Below are positions 25,065 to 34,248 of a stretch of 64,000 bases of DNA, one piece after another (the stretch's first letter is position 1; every line of letters starts with the position of its first letter). The stretch is from Candidatus Omnitrophota bacterium (lineage in GTDB: Bacteria; Omnitrophota; Gorgyraeia; Gygaellales; JAQTUX01): contig JAQTUX010000001.1 of NCBI GenBank assembly GCA_028707125.1, positions 492,807-556,806 on the forward strand. Direction: 5' to 3'. A program made the position numbers and the translations under genes. The notes under the pieces were generated by a model. The model had not been told where the DNA came from, ran no database searches, and saw nothing but the letters and a program-made list of their open reading frames with translations.

Positions 25065-25683
25065 TCCTGAAGGCGCGGAACTCGTAGCCGCCACTAAAAA
25101 TAAAAAGAAGTTGGAAGAGATCAGGGAACTGCTTAAGGATCTTGATCTGAAGATTACCTCCCTGTCGGACTACCCCGCGGCACCGCGCATAATTGAGAAC
25201 GGCAGGACATTCAAAGCCAACGCGGTAAAGAAGGCGGTCAAGATCGCCCGTTTTACGGGGAAGCTGACGCTGGGAGAGGATTCCGGGCTTGAGGTTGAGG
25301 CATTAGGCAATCAGCCCGGCGTGCGCTCCTCAAGGTTTTCCGGCAAGAACAAAAGCGACAACCAGAATAATTTAAAACTGCTTAAACTCCTTGAAGGCGT
25401 GCCGCTCTCTAAAAGGAAGGCCAGATACCGCTCGAGCGTTGCCCTTGCCGGCGCCAAAGGGCTTATAGGAGTGGTTGAAGGAAGCTGTTCCGGATTGATC
25501 GGATTTACGCCGAGGGGCAGTTACGGCTTCGGCTATGACCCGCTGTTTCTTATCCCCAGGTTCAAAAAGACCTTCGCGCAATTAGGCCCTCTCGTCAAAC
25601 ACAAAATGAGCCACCGTTTCCGCGCGCTAAAGAAGGCAAGGGCGCTTATCGCGGCGTCTATTTGCCGAAGATCAGGTCGGTAA
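25054..25683 (+). CDS. rdgB: RdgB/HAM1 non-canonical purine NTP pyrophosphatase
   Basis: This 209-residue enzyme hydrolyses dITP and XTP. It has [11 protein letters not shown] near the start, then [17 protein letters not shown] and [12 protein letters not shown] 25054 is the only start that keeps the first beta strand. The 3' end overlaps the convergent AsmA-like gene by 26 bases, with no terminator between. Confidence 0.92.
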   Translation: MCCDPEGAELVAATKNKKKLEEIRELLKDLDLKITSLSDYPAAPRIIENGRTFKANAVKKAVKIARFTGKLTLGEDSGLEVEALGNQPGVRSSRFSGKNKSDNQNNLKLLKLLEGVPLSKRKARYRSSVALAGAKGLIGVVEGSCSGLIGFTPRGSYGFGYDPLFLIPRFKKTFAQLGPLVKHKMSHRFRALKKARALIAASICRRSGR

Positions 25684-28129
25684 TATTCTTGATATTTTTA
25701 ATGGGGTCCATAACCGCGGACTTCAAGCTGTATTTCGGCTCTTTGACCGTGCCGCTTATCTTGATGGTTATGCCCGGGCCGCCGAATATGGCGGTGGTGA
25801 TCTTGCGTATGTCGCCGGTTTCCTTGAGCAGGCCCTCGCTCATTATCGCCTCAAGGGTGAAGTCAAGGCTGCTGTCAAATCCTATGGAGCCCTTTCCCTG
25901 CAGATGAAGTGAGTCGCTGGATAGCGCCAGGTCTTCGGTGCGGACAAAGCCGTCCCGCAGTATAAAAGAAGCGCCCCCTTCGCTGAAGACGATATTCTGG
26001 AACGCGGGGACAAATATGAAGTTTCCCAGCCCTTTGAGCAGGTTCAGCTCCCATATCTTGCCTTCTATTATTGATACGATGCCGTCTCCCTGCAGTTGAG
26101 CCATATCAGCGCCCCTGCCGTTTAAACTGAGCGAGGCGTTGAGCGTTCCCGCGTAGTCCTTGCCTTTGAGTTTGGGAAAATCATTTTCCAGAAGCGAGAT
26201 ATCCGCCCTGGTTATGCCCGCGTTCAGGCTGTGCACAGGCGTTTCCGCGGCAAAATTTACCGCGCCTTCCAGGTTAAGCGCGCCGGCGTACAGCGAGGAA
26301 TTAGCGTTGACCTTTAACAGGCGGTTGCTTTGGCTGATGTTTGAAGATAAGGTATTTAATGAAACCCCGTATAATGATATTCGGGGTGAACTGATCCCGG
26401 CGTCCACCTGCCAGTTTTTATAGTCAGCCGCCTGTCCTTTCAGCGTGCCTTCAATTTTAAGCAGGCCCACGGGTTTTATCCGGCCGATCGCGTCTTTTAC
26501 CTGTTGGGGAAGCGGGGCAGAGCCGAGGTTCTCCAGGTTGATCTCCGCGGCCAGGCCCATGTCCAAAAACGGGCTGCTTGTGTCGGCGGTCGTGATCACG
26601 CCGCTCGCGTTGAGAATTGAATCAAAGTAGCTCGCGTTAAAGGAGTTGACCGTGATCTGTTTGCCGATGATCTCCAGCTTGCTCTTTATCGCCAACTCAT
26701 TATTATTTAAGGTAAAATCAATGAGCGGCCTGGCAAAGTCAGTCAGCGCGCCTTCGGAAGTAAACCGCATCTCCTCATAGGTAAAACCCGCCTGTTTCCA
26801 ACTCAATGTATCTTTGGAAAATTCCACCACCGCGTTCACGTTCTTCAGCGGTTCGGGCAGCGCCTTTAAACCGCATTCCGCCTCAGAGATGGCCAGCCGG
26901 CCGTCGTATTTAAGCGGCATATCTCCGCTTAGCGCTCCGCTCACATTCGCGGAAAACGCGATCTTGCCGGTCACATCAAGCGGTATCTCTCCGGCAGCAT
27001 CTTTCAGCGCCTTAAGCAGCGTGCCCGCGTCGGTGTCTGCCGAGGCAGTCAATTCAATATAGGGAGGAAAGCCCAGTTTTGCTTTGCCGTTTATTAAGAA
27101 GGGGATCTCCTTTACCCGCAGAACGATGTTTTCATATGCAACAAGGTTCCGGTCAAAGGTAAGCGCGCCTTTGATGCTCTGGATCTCGCCTATCCGCGGT
27201 ATGCCGGATACCCTGGTATCTTCCAGCGCGATGCTGCCCTTGTACGATGTTGCCCCGCCTTTTAGCGGCAGGGAGATATCGGGCTTGAGCAGCCAGTTTG
27301 CCGTAACTTCGATCTCGTTGTATTTTACGCGCGCGTCCTTAAGCGGGATCTCCGCCGTTATATTAAGCTTATCCTGAGAGAATTTCAGCGACGCCTTTAT
27401 CAGCGGCGATACGCCGGATATCTCGGCGGGGATTATGCGGAAGTATTCTTTGATCTCAGAAAGCGGCAGGTCGCTGAGCGTGATATCGGCGTTACCCTGT
27501 TTTTTGGCGATAAGGAACTGCCCTTTTAAATTCAGCTTACTTGTTACCTGTCCCCGCGCCATTGCCGCCGACAGCCGCAGGTCTATTTTAGCCGGCAGAT
27601 CAAGCGACGCCTTAAGGTTTATCTCGTTGATCTCTTTTTTGTATTCAGGGTCAAACCGCTTATCCCGGAACACAACCTCGCCGTCCGCTATGTTAATGCC
27701 GCCGATCATCAGGGAAAACGCGGGCTTATCCGTTTTTGCCGGCTTGAGGAACCGCGTAATATTCAGCTGTCCGGCCTGGTCAATGGCCGCGCTCAGCCGC
27801 GGCTTGTTGATCTTAATGGAGGGGATTATGATCTTCTTCTGTTTGAAAATAGGCAGGACCAATAAGTTGAAAGAGATGTCCTCGCAGGAAAATACCTCTT
27901 CGTTGGCGCCCTTTTCAGAGAGCCCTATGTTCTTTATCACAAAGCCGCGGATGATGTTGTATTCCAGGGAGCCCACGCGCGCGGACAGGGTAGTGGCGTC
28001 TTCAATGCCGGATATGAGAAGTGCCCTGAGCTTGACCGGCAGATAGAATTTATTCAGGTAGAAAAGCGAGCCGACAACCAGCAGTATAAAAGCGGCAAGA
28101 TAAATAAGGACGCGTTTCTTTTTGGCCAT
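25658..28129 (-). CDS. Large AsmA-like envelope protein
   Basis: This 823-residue protein has one N-terminal membrane helix (about 6-25) and a long periplasmic region of beta-rich repeats typical of AsmA/TamB-like proteins, thought to carry lipids between membranes. Landmarks are VGSLEYNIIRGFVIKNIGL near the N-terminus and LLKGLGNFIF and GKGSIGFDSSLDF near the end. Its promoter ends 6 bases before the ATG, so the mRNA should be leaderless. Two smaller AsmA-like genes lie elsewhere in the window (31533 and 51272). Confidence 0.82.
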   Translation of the reverse strand: MAKKKRVLIYLAAFILLVVGSLFYLNKFYLPVKLRALLISGIEDATTLSARVGSLEYNIIRGFVIKNIGLSEKGANEEVFSCEDISFNLLVLPIFKQKKIIIPSIKINKPRLSAAIDQAGQLNITRFLKPAKTDKPAFSLMIGGINIADGEVVFRDKRFDPEYKKEINEINLKASLDLPAKIDLRLSAAMARGQVTSKLNLKGQFLIAKKQGNADITLSDLPLSEIKEYFRIIPAEISGVSPLIKASLKFSQDKLNITAEIPLKDARVKYNEIEVTANWLLKPDISLPLKGGATSYKGSIALEDTRVSGIPRIGEIQSIKGALTFDRNLVAYENIVLRVKEIPFLINGKAKLGFPPYIELTASADTDAGTLLKALKDAAGEIPLDVTGKIAFSANVSGALSGDMPLKYDGRLAISEAECGLKALPEPLKNVNAVVEFSKDTLSWKQAGFTYEEMRFTSEGALTDFARPLIDFTLNNNELAIKSKLEIIGKQITVNSFNASYFDSILNASGVITTADTSSPFLDMGLAAEINLENLGSAPLPQQVKDAIGRIKPVGLLKIEGTLKGQAADYKNWQVDAGISSPRISLYGVSLNTLSSNISQSNRLLKVNANSSLYAGALNLEGAVNFAAETPVHSLNAGITRADISLLENDFPKLKGKDYAGTLNASLSLNGRGADMAQLQGDGIVSIIEGKIWELNLLKGLGNFIFVPAFQNIVFSEGGASFILRDGFVRTEDLALSSDSLHLQGKGSIGFDSSLDFTLEAIMSEGLLKETGDIRKITTAIFGGPGITIKISGTVKEPKYSLKSAVMDPIKNIKNITDLIFGK

Positions 28130-28135
28130 GGGACT

Positions 28136-28163
28136 ATTATATACTATTTTTCCTACATATCAA
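28136..28163 (-). promoter_or_regulatory. Promoter of the large AsmA-like gene (leaderless)
   Basis: On the minus strand, TTGATA (28163-28158), a 16-base spacer and a perfect TATAAT (28141-28136) lie 6 bases before the ATG at 28129. Confidence 0.7.
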
Positions 28164-28178
28164 TCAGTGTGATATAAT
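28150..28178 (+). promoter_or_regulatory. Promoter of the radical SAM gene (near-leaderless)
   Basis: A perfect TATAAT (28173-28178) lies 8 bases before the ATG at 28187, with a weak -35 (TTCCTA, 17-base spacer). It overlaps the divergent AsmA promoter, so the two may compete. Confidence 0.55.
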
Positions 28179-28186
28179 ATATCTCA

Positions 28187-29263
28187 ATGTCCATATCCGC
28201 CATAGATTCCATACGCTGCAGGTTCAATTATCCCTACCGCGCGCTCCGCAATAAGCTCCTGGGAAGGAGCGACCCGCTTATAGTGATCCTGGTCGTAAAT
28301 AATGAATGCAACCTGAAATGCAGGTATTGCTTCGGCCAATACTGCGCGAGAAAGGCCGGCAGTGATTTCAACACCGCGCAGATAATCAGCATCGTTGATG
28401 AGCTGCACGCTTTGGGCACGCGCGTGCTGACGGTGCACGGAGGCGAGACGCTGTTAAGGGACGACATCGGCGAGATCGTTGACTACATAAAGAAAAAGGG
28501 GATGTATATCCACCTTGTGACCAACGGCCTGCTGCTTAAACAGAAGATCGGCCTGATAAGAAAAGTGGACAGCTTGTGCATCAGTTTTGACGGCAGGCAG
28601 GAGGGGCATGAGGCCAACCGGGGCGCGGGCACATTCAAGCCCACGCTTGAGGCGATAAAACTGGCCAAGAGAGAAGGGTTCCGCCTGCGTATCCACGCCA
28701 CCATCACCAAATACACAAAGGACGATATTGAATACCTTGCCAAGCTGGCAAGGGAAATAGGGTTCTTCCAGTATTTCAGCATCCTCTATCAATGCGGCGG
28801 GGTGACCCGGGAATTTCAGGAGCTTATGTTGAGCGATGAGGAGACAAAAGACGCGATCCGGCAGATCATACACTGGAAGAAAAAGGGCTATCCCATTTTT
28901 ACTTCTTACCGCGTGCTTGAGAACGCCTTAAACTGGCCTTATCCCTACATCAAGCCGCATCTCAGGCCGGAGGAGATACCCGCGCGCTTTAAGCCCATTG
29001 ACTGTTTTTACGGCAAAAGCAAATTCATAATAGACGCGGACGGCCGCGTCTATCCCTGTTTCGCGCTTATGGATGAATTCAAGCCCCTCAACATAAAGGA
29101 AGTGGGGCTGAAGAGGGCGATAGAGCACGTAAGAGACGCGAAGCGCTGCTCCAGCTGCATGTATTTTACCAATAATGACCACAACCTTCTACTGGGCCTT
29201 TCAATCAGGCAGCTCCTCAATCAATGCAAGTTACAATTCAAGGAACTGATCGGAAGATATTAA
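28187..29263 (+). CDS. Radical SAM/SPASM-type protein
   Basis: This 358-residue protein has the radical SAM cysteines CNLKCRYC near residue 45 and the SAM-binding region VHGGETLL. The C-terminal SPASM-like region has YPCFALMDEF and CSSCMYF, which would hold extra Fe-S clusters. Family members modify peptides or cell-surface precursors; the substrate is unknown. It is followed 6 bases later by a YfhO-like membrane protein, hinting at an envelope role. Confidence 0.82.
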   Translation: MSISAIDSIRCRFNYPYRALRNKLLGRSDPLIVILVVNNECNLKCRYCFGQYCARKAGSDFNTAQIISIVDELHALGTRVLTVHGGETLLRDDIGEIVDYIKKKGMYIHLVTNGLLLKQKIGLIRKVDSLCISFDGRQEGHEANRGAGTFKPTLEAIKLAKREGFRLRIHATITKYTKDDIEYLAKLAREIGFFQYFSILYQCGGVTREFQELMLSDEETKDAIRQIIHWKKKGYPIFTSYRVLENALNWPYPYIKPHLRPEEIPARFKPIDCFYGKSKFIIDADGRVYPCFALMDEFKPLNIKEVGLKRAIEHVRDAKRCSSCMYFTNNDHNLLLGLSIRQLLNQCKLQFKELIGRY

Positions 29264-29269
29264 GGCGCC

Positions 29270-31228
29270 ATGCATAGTTTCGCGGCATTATTTTATCCGG
29301 CTTTTATTCTGGGGGTATGCCTGCTGCCGTTCTATCTGTTCAGGCGCAGCTGGAAGGAAACCGGCATTATCGCCTGCGTCGTGATCTATTTCTTTATCCT
29401 GAATAAGGACTTGCTCGGCGGCAGGCAGGTGTTTTACCACGACACGCGTTTCACCTACGAATACCTTCTGATGATCTTTAAGCAATGGCTGGACAGCGGC
29501 GCCGCGGTCGGCTGGAATCCCTATATGAACGCGGGAGAGCCGCTGTATCTGTTCTCCAATTATTTTCTCTGGGCGCCCTGGGTATTATTTTGCTGGATAA
29601 ATAAATTTACCGGCATCAACGCCCACGCCCTGTTCAATATGTTCTGGTTGTTTTTGTTCGTCAATTTCTGCGTCGGCGGCCTGCTGTTCTTTCTGGCCTT
29701 ATACGACAATTTCAAGGCAGCGCTGTTCTCTTTCATCGCCTTGATGCTCGGCGGGATGTTCATCGTAAACCTGGGCCAGCCCATGGGGTTGGCCACGATG
29801 TATTACCTGCCCTATATACTTTTCTGCCTCGCCTTATCCGTTAAGAGAAAAGATATTTACGGCTTTGTTCTCGCCGTTGCCTTCTCGGGGATAGCCCTGA
29901 ATCATTACCTGCCTCACTATGTCTTTTTGGCGGCCGGCATCTGCGTCTTTTTCTTTCTCGCGTTTAATTTCAGGTTGCTGCCCGCGGCGCTGCGTTTATT
30001 GGGCTCAGGATATAGATTTATGCTTTTAGCTCTGGCAGTCGCTTTGCTGGCGGCATCGCCTGCCATGTTCCTGGCCGGGGAGATGCGGAATTACGTGTCT
30101 CCCAGCCGCGGCGGCGCCCTGGCCGGAGCCGCGCTTGAGCCCGGCCGCAGCGGCTACCAGCCCGGCGTTAAAGCGTCGCTGTCCGATTATCGGATATTGC
30201 TTAAGCAGGATCTTCCTTCCGACGCGAATATACACCACGCCTTTTATTTCGGCATTGTGCCGCTTTTGCTTATGCCGCTGGCTATATTCGGGCGGCGCAA
30301 CAGACGCGCCTGGGCTATCCTCGCTAGCGCTGCCTTGCTCATATTCCTGGGCAGCGGCAATGATTTCTGGGGATACCGCCTGTTGATAAAATATGTCCCG
30401 GGATTTAATATGATCAGGCATTCTTTCGGGCTGGCCCAATTTGCCGCCTTTTTCCTGATATGCCTGTCGGGTTTCGGGCTCAAGGAATTACTGCGGGATA
30501 ACGGCAGAAAACAGCTGTTCTTCTGGCTGGCAGTCATTGTTTTATTAACGGATTTAAGTTTATTTTATGTCCGCCATAACAAGAGCAACGCCTCGCAGGC
30601 GTTGCGGGTCACTCCGGCGAATATAGTTTATCCCCGGGAAAGGTCTCTTTATCCTTCTCAGGCCTACCCATTGCCTCCGGATATCTCGCCTTTAATTTAC
30701 AAGAAGGCGGCATTAAAAAATCCCTTTCTCAATTTCACGCTCTTCAGGGATAAGCGTCTTAACGATATACTTAATCGCTTTCTGCCGGAAAACGGCTATG
30801 AGCTGGCATTGGGCGTGGGCGGGCCGCTGATCTATTTTACTCAAGACAGAGGCGCTTTGCTTTCGGAGGAATTTTACAATATGGGCGATAATGGGGCCGC
30901 GGGGCAAGGGGCGGTTGACTATATACAAACCAATAAACCCAATGAGCTGGAGGTCCTGGTCAAGGCGCCCGCGCCCGGGTTACTTGTGCGGCTGGAGAGT
31001 TTTCACCCCGGCTGGCAGGCATTTATAGACGGAGAAAAGACGCGCGTCCATAGGGCCAATTATACCTTTCAGGCAATAGAGGTGCCTGAGGGGCGTCACA
31101 GGGTTGTGTTCAGGTTTGCCACGGCCTACCCGGTATTGTTATATATTCATATCCTTTGCGTATTCTTGACCTGGGCGGCGTTCAACATTTATCTTTTTTC
31201 TGGTCCGCGCCTTGCTGCCGCAGGTTGA
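29270..31228 (+). CDS. YfhO-like multi-spanning membrane protein
   Basis: This 652-residue protein has about twelve transmembrane helices and a C-terminal soluble domain with ESFHPGWQAFIDGEKTRVHR near 575, typical of the YfhO family of putative GT-C type glycosyltransferases. It probably adds sugars to a lipid or wall polymer outside the membrane. It forms a pair with the radical SAM gene upstream. Confidence 0.75.
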   Translation: MHSFAALFYPAFILGVCLLPFYLFRRSWKETGIIACVVIYFFILNKDLLGGRQVFYHDTRFTYEYLLMIFKQWLDSGAAVGWNPYMNAGEPLYLFSNYFLWAPWVLFCWINKFTGINAHALFNMFWLFLFVNFCVGGLLFFLALYDNFKAALFSFIALMLGGMFIVNLGQPMGLATMYYLPYILFCLALSVKRKDIYGFVLAVAFSGIALNHYLPHYVFLAAGICVFFFLAFNFRLLPAALRLLGSGYRFMLLALAVALLAASPAMFLAGEMRNYVSPSRGGALAGAALEPGRSGYQPGVKASLSDYRILLKQDLPSDANIHHAFYFGIVPLLLMPLAIFGRRNRRAWAILASAALLIFLGSGNDFWGYRLLIKYVPGFNMIRHSFGLAQFAAFFLICLSGFGLKELLRDNGRKQLFFWLAVIVLLTDLSLFYVRHNKSNASQALRVTPANIVYPRERSLYPSQAYPLPPDISPLIYKKAALKNPFLNFTLFRDKRLNDILNRFLPENGYELALGVGGPLIYFTQDRGALLSEEFYNMGDNGAAGQGAVDYIQTNKPNELEVLVKAPAPGLLVRLESFHPGWQAFIDGEKTRVHRANYTFQAIEVPEGRHRVVFRFATAYPVLLYIHILCVFLTWAAFNIYLFSGPRLAAAG

Positions 31229-31230
31229 GG

Positions 31231-31259
31231 TTGAAAAGCGCGTTTTGGCGTGTTATAAT
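31231..31259 (+). promoter_or_regulatory. Promoter of the tRNA-Pro/tRNA-Arg unit
   Basis: TTGAAA (31231-31236), a 17-base spacer and TATAAT (31254-31259) lie 84 bases before tRNA-Pro. The 5' leader contains a hairpin, GGTACCGC...GCGGGCGGTACC, around 31279-31313. Confidence 0.72.
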
Positions 31260-31342
31260 TGAATGCTTGAAATATATAGGTACCGCGGGTAATAAATATT
31301 AGCGGGCGGTACCGTTCTTCCGATATGCAATAGAGAAAAGAA

Positions 31343-31417
31343 CGGGGCGTGGCTCAGTTTGGCTAGAGCGTGTGGTTTGGGACCACAAGGTCACAGGTTC
31401 GAATCCTGTCGCCCCGA
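31343..31417 (+). tRNA. tRNA-Pro(TGG)
   Basis: Acceptor CGGGGCG/CGCCCCG, anticodon stem TGTGG/CCACA with loop TTTGGGA, so anticodon TGG. T-stem ACAGG/CCTGT. CCA is not encoded. Confidence 0.97.
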
Positions 31418-31427
31418 CTGGATAAAT

Positions 31428-31501
31428 GTCCCTGTAGCTCAGTTGGATAGAGCATCTGCCTTCTAAGCAGAGGGTCGCCTGTTCGAATCAGGCCAGGGAC
31501 G
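31428..31501 (+). tRNA. tRNA-Arg(TCT)
   Basis: Acceptor GTCCCTG/CAGGGAC with discriminator G, anticodon stem TCTGC/GCAGA with loop CTTCTAA, so anticodon TCT. It lies 10 bases after tRNA-Pro, probably on the same transcript. Confidence 0.97.
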
Positions 31502-31532
31502 CTGAGATGTAAACCCGATAGGGTATTTATAT

Positions 31533-32858
31533 ATGATCAATAAGAAAAAACTGTTGCCGGAGGTCCTGCTGATCGCGCTGGGCGCCTGCTCTGTTTTGGT
31601 CCTCGCGGTATATGTTTTTGTTTCCCTTAATTACAGGGCGATGGTCGCCTCCGGACTGAAGGGCCTGACCTCCAAGGATATCTCGGTCGGCTCAAGCGAG
31701 CTCAGGTTTCCCTTGACGGTCACGCTCAACGACTTGAAGGTAGAGGACCTGTTTGAGGCAAAGGAATTCAGGGTCGGCATCAGCGTGATCGGGTTGATCT
31801 TCGGGGACTTGGTGTTCTCTGAGGTCTACCTGGGCGGGCCGAAGCTCACGATGGAACTCAATAAGCCGCTGATAGATTCAGAGCCGCAGCTGCCGGGCGA
31901 TGGCATAGAGGCAGCGGCTATTGATGTAAGCAAGATACCGCTTCCTCCGGCAGCGCCTTCGGTTTCTGAGGCGCGCGCTGTTGCCGAAGATGAGACGCCC
32001 ACCAGAGGGTTTGTCATAAAGCGCCTGCGCGTTAAAGACGGCAGCATTGATATTGTTGACAGGAATGCCGGGCCGGAAGGCCTGCTCATATATCTTAACG
32101 CCGTGAACGCGGATATAGAGAATTTTTATTTCGCGCCTGAGCCGGTCATCACCAACTTTAATATCAGCGCGCGCATGCCCTGGCAGGGCGGCGGCAAAGA
32201 GGGGAGTTTCAACTTCGCCGGATGGATGAACCTGTTCCAGAGGGATATGCAGGCAGACCTGAATATCAACGGCATAGACGGGGTTTACCTGAGCCCTTAT
32301 TATTCGGAATGGGTTGACGTTGAGGGCGCGCGCATAAACGAGGCGTACCTGAATTTTTCCAGCAACCTGAGCGCGGCGAATAACAACCTGACCGCCAGGT
32401 GCCATCTTGAGCTGACGGATATAAAATTTAATCCCCGCCCCGAGGGAGAAGAATTCAATAAGGCGGAGAAGATCACCTCGGCAGTGCTGGATATATTCCG
32501 CGAGATGGATAAGGGCAAGGTGGAGCTGAATTTTACCCTGAACACCACTATGGACAAGCCGGGCTTCGGCATCAACACCATACGCCAGGCAGTGGATGAG
32601 AAGATAGCCCGGAGAGGCAATAAGCTTGGGCCGGAAGACCTCCTGGCTTTGCCCATTAAGTTCTTGAGCAACGCGCTGAAGGGCACGATCAAAAGCACAG
32701 CCGAGATATCCCGCGCCTTGGTCGGCGGTACCATTGAGATCGGCAGGGAGATGAAGAAGTCCGTTGAAGGCGCCTTCAGCAAGGACGAGACAGAGTTGAA
32801 GGACATAGAATCAGGAGAAACACAGGAACCGGAGAATAAAAGCAGCGATTTGAATTGA
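31533..32858 (+). CDS. AsmA-like envelope protein
   Basis: This 441-residue protein has one N-terminal helix (about 8-31) and a periplasmic beta-rich region with AsmA/DUF748-like repeats (SELRFPLTVTLNDLKVEDL, GSIDIVDRN). The C-terminal 80 residues are helical and acidic. It is set between tRNA-Arg and tRNA-His and may be transcribed with them. The exact family is less certain than for the 823-residue protein. Confidence 0.65.
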   Translation: MINKKKLLPEVLLIALGACSVLVLAVYVFVSLNYRAMVASGLKGLTSKDISVGSSELRFPLTVTLNDLKVEDLFEAKEFRVGISVIGLIFGDLVFSEVYLGGPKLTMELNKPLIDSEPQLPGDGIEAAAIDVSKIPLPPAAPSVSEARAVAEDETPTRGFVIKRLRVKDGSIDIVDRNAGPEGLLIYLNAVNADIENFYFAPEPVITNFNISARMPWQGGGKEGSFNFAGWMNLFQRDMQADLNINGIDGVYLSPYYSEWVDVEGARINEAYLNFSSNLSAANNNLTARCHLELTDIKFNPRPEGEEFNKAEKITSAVLDIFREMDKGKVELNFTLNTTMDKPGFGINTIRQAVDEKIARRGNKLGPEDLLALPIKFLSNALKGTIKSTAEISRALVGGTIEIGREMKKSVEGAFSKDETELKDIESGETQEPENKSSDLN

Positions 32859-32866
32859 TAGATAAT

Positions 32867-32943
32867 GGTGGGTGTAGCTCAGTCTGGTTCAGAGCACTTG
32901 ACTGTGGCTCAAGTGGCCGCGGGTTCAAATCCCGTCACCCACC
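32867..32943 (+). tRNA. tRNA-His(GTG)
   Basis: Acceptor GTGGGTG/CACCCAC with the extra G at -1 facing C73, the mark of tRNA-His. Anticodon stem CTTGA/TCAAG with loop CTGTGGC, so anticodon GTG. It borders the A+T-rich accessory region that starts near 33.1 kb. Confidence 0.97.
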
Positions 32944-32980
32944 CCTTTGATTGTAACTTATTGAGATGAAATGAGTTACG

Positions 32981-33018
32981 AAATATCCCCGACGGGTCAT
33001 CTCCGTCGGGGATATTTT
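32981..33018 (+). terminator. Terminator after tRNA-His
   Basis: AATATCCCCGACGG pairs with CCGTCGGGGATATT around a 7-base loop and is followed by a short T-run. It separates the tRNA/AsmA unit from the accessory region. Confidence 0.8.
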
Positions 33019-33070
33019 ATCTGGCGACACCCCTAGGAGTCAGGAAAAGAAGGATTTATGAAGAAATGAT

Positions 33071-33117
33071 TTGACAGTTGTTCTAAAAATGAGTACAATT
33101 GTTCTCAAGGTGAGAAC
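33071..33117 (+). promoter_or_regulatory. Promoter and operator of the MNT-HEPN pair
   Basis: TTGACA (33071-33076), a 17-base spacer and TACAAT (33094-33099) form a strong promoter. A palindrome GTTCTCAAGGTGAGAAC (33101-33117, 7-bp arms) covers the predicted start point and ends 3 bases before the ATG. A weaker one (TTGTTCT...AGTACAA) lies between the -35 and -10. Both are likely sites for the helix-turn-helix of the encoded MNT protein, that is, autorepression. Confidence 0.7.
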
Positions 33118-33120
33118 GCC

Positions 33121-33693
33121 ATGTTAAAAGATCTGATAGGTTCAAAGACCCGCCAAACCATACTAAAGGCTTTTGTTGAATCTCCCGATAGCGAATATTA
33201 CACCCGCCAGTTGGCCAAGCTATACAAAATCTCGGTAGGAACGCTTCACAGGGAGCTAAAAAGACTTAGCGCTTCGAGCATTCTTAAAGAGCGCAAAGTC
33301 GGCAATATAAAGCTATTTTCCCTGAATAAACAAAATCCTCTTTATGAGGAGATCAAGAATATTATATATAAAACCCAGGGTGTGGTAAGTTTCGTAAGAG
33401 ACGCAATATCCGGCATAAAAGGCATTAAAGTCGCTTTCATATACGGGTCCTTCGCAAAAGGAGACGAAAGACAGGATAGCGATGTAGATATATTTTTGAT
33501 GGGGAATAGCATTGATGAAGATAAATTGATACATGCGATAAAAGATGTAGAAAAAAAACTATTTAAAGAAATAAATTATACGCGGTATACGGAAAATGAA
33601 TACAGAAAAGAGAAGAAAAAGAAGAATTCCTTTATATTAGAAGTCATAAGGGGCAAGAAAACATTTATTAAGGGGGGCGAAGGTGACCTCTAA
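33121..33693 (+). CDS. HTH-MNT nucleotidyltransferase antitoxin
   Basis: This 190-residue protein has an N-terminal winged helix (about 8-75, TRQLAKLYKISVGTLHREL) and a minimal nucleotidyltransferase domain with GSFAKGDERQDSDVDIF, the GS...DxD active site. MNT proteins act as antitoxins, in studied cases by AMPylating the HEPN toxin. It overlaps the HEPN gene by 11 bases. The upstream palindromes suggest that it represses its own promoter. Confidence 0.85.
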   Translation: MLKDLIGSKTRQTILKAFVESPDSEYYTRQLAKLYKISVGTLHRELKRLSASSILKERKVGNIKLFSLNKQNPLYEEIKNIIYKTQGVVSFVRDAISGIKGIKVAFIYGSFAKGDERQDSDVDIFLMGNSIDEDKLIHAIKDVEKKLFKEINYTRYTENEYRKEKKKKNSFILEVIRGKKTFIKGGEGDL

Positions 33694-34150
33694 CGGTTTC
33701 TTAAGCGAATATATAGAAAAGAAGCTGATTAAGCCGGAGAAAATAGGGACCGACCAGATAGAAAAAGTAATAAAAGCTGCGGAGAAAAGCCTGACAGTCG
33801 CAGAGAGGTTGCTTTCAATAGATGAAGAGACCGCCTATGAGAAAGCTTACGCCGCAATGCTCCATGCCGCCAGGGCGTTTGTATTTATGAAAGGATATAG
33901 GCCAACGACAAATTTTCAGCATAAGACAGTCGTTGCTTTTACGGCGCACTTTTTAGGCGATAAATATAAAGCTCTAACCGAAAAGTTTGACTATATGAGG
34001 AAGAACAGAAACAATTTTATTTACGAACCATGGAAATTTCACGTCTCTATGACTGACGTTAAGAGCGCGTTAAAATCAGCCCATCAGTTTATTGATGTTA
34101 TCAAAGAAGAAATAAAAAAAGAAAATCCCCAAGGTAATTTTAAGTTTTAA
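33683..34150 (+). CDS. HEPN-domain toxin
   Basis: This 155-residue all-helical HEPN protein starts at GTG after a GGGGGGCGAAG purine-rich stretch. The region MRKNRNNFIYEP near 111-122 occupies the place of the R-x4-6-H RNase motif, but with Tyr where His is usual, as in several MNT-linked HEPN families. The pairing and overlap with the MNT gene support a toxin-antitoxin module. RNase activity is uncertain given the motif. Confidence 0.8.
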   Translation: MTSNGFLSEYIEKKLIKPEKIGTDQIEKVIKAAEKSLTVAERLLSIDEETAYEKAYAAMLHAARAFVFMKGYRPTTNFQHKTVVAFTAHFLGDKYKALTEKFDYMRKNRNNFIYEPWKFHVSMTDVKSALKSAHQFIDVIKEEIKKENPQGNFKF

Positions 34151-34191
34151 ATATCTCGACCTTTTTTCCCTGATTCTTGATTGCAGGAAAA

Positions 34192-34224
34192 AAGTCCTGG
34201 GCCGCCAAAGGCGGACCAGGACTT
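34192..34224. repeat. Hairpin between the HEPN and GIY-YIG genes
   Basis: AAGTCCTGG and CCGCC pair with GGCGG and CCAGGACTT around an AAA loop. There is no U-run, so it may serve as an mRNA-stability or processing element. Confidence 0.5.
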
Positions 34225-34248
34225 AGCACTTCTTTAATCCCTCCCCAT

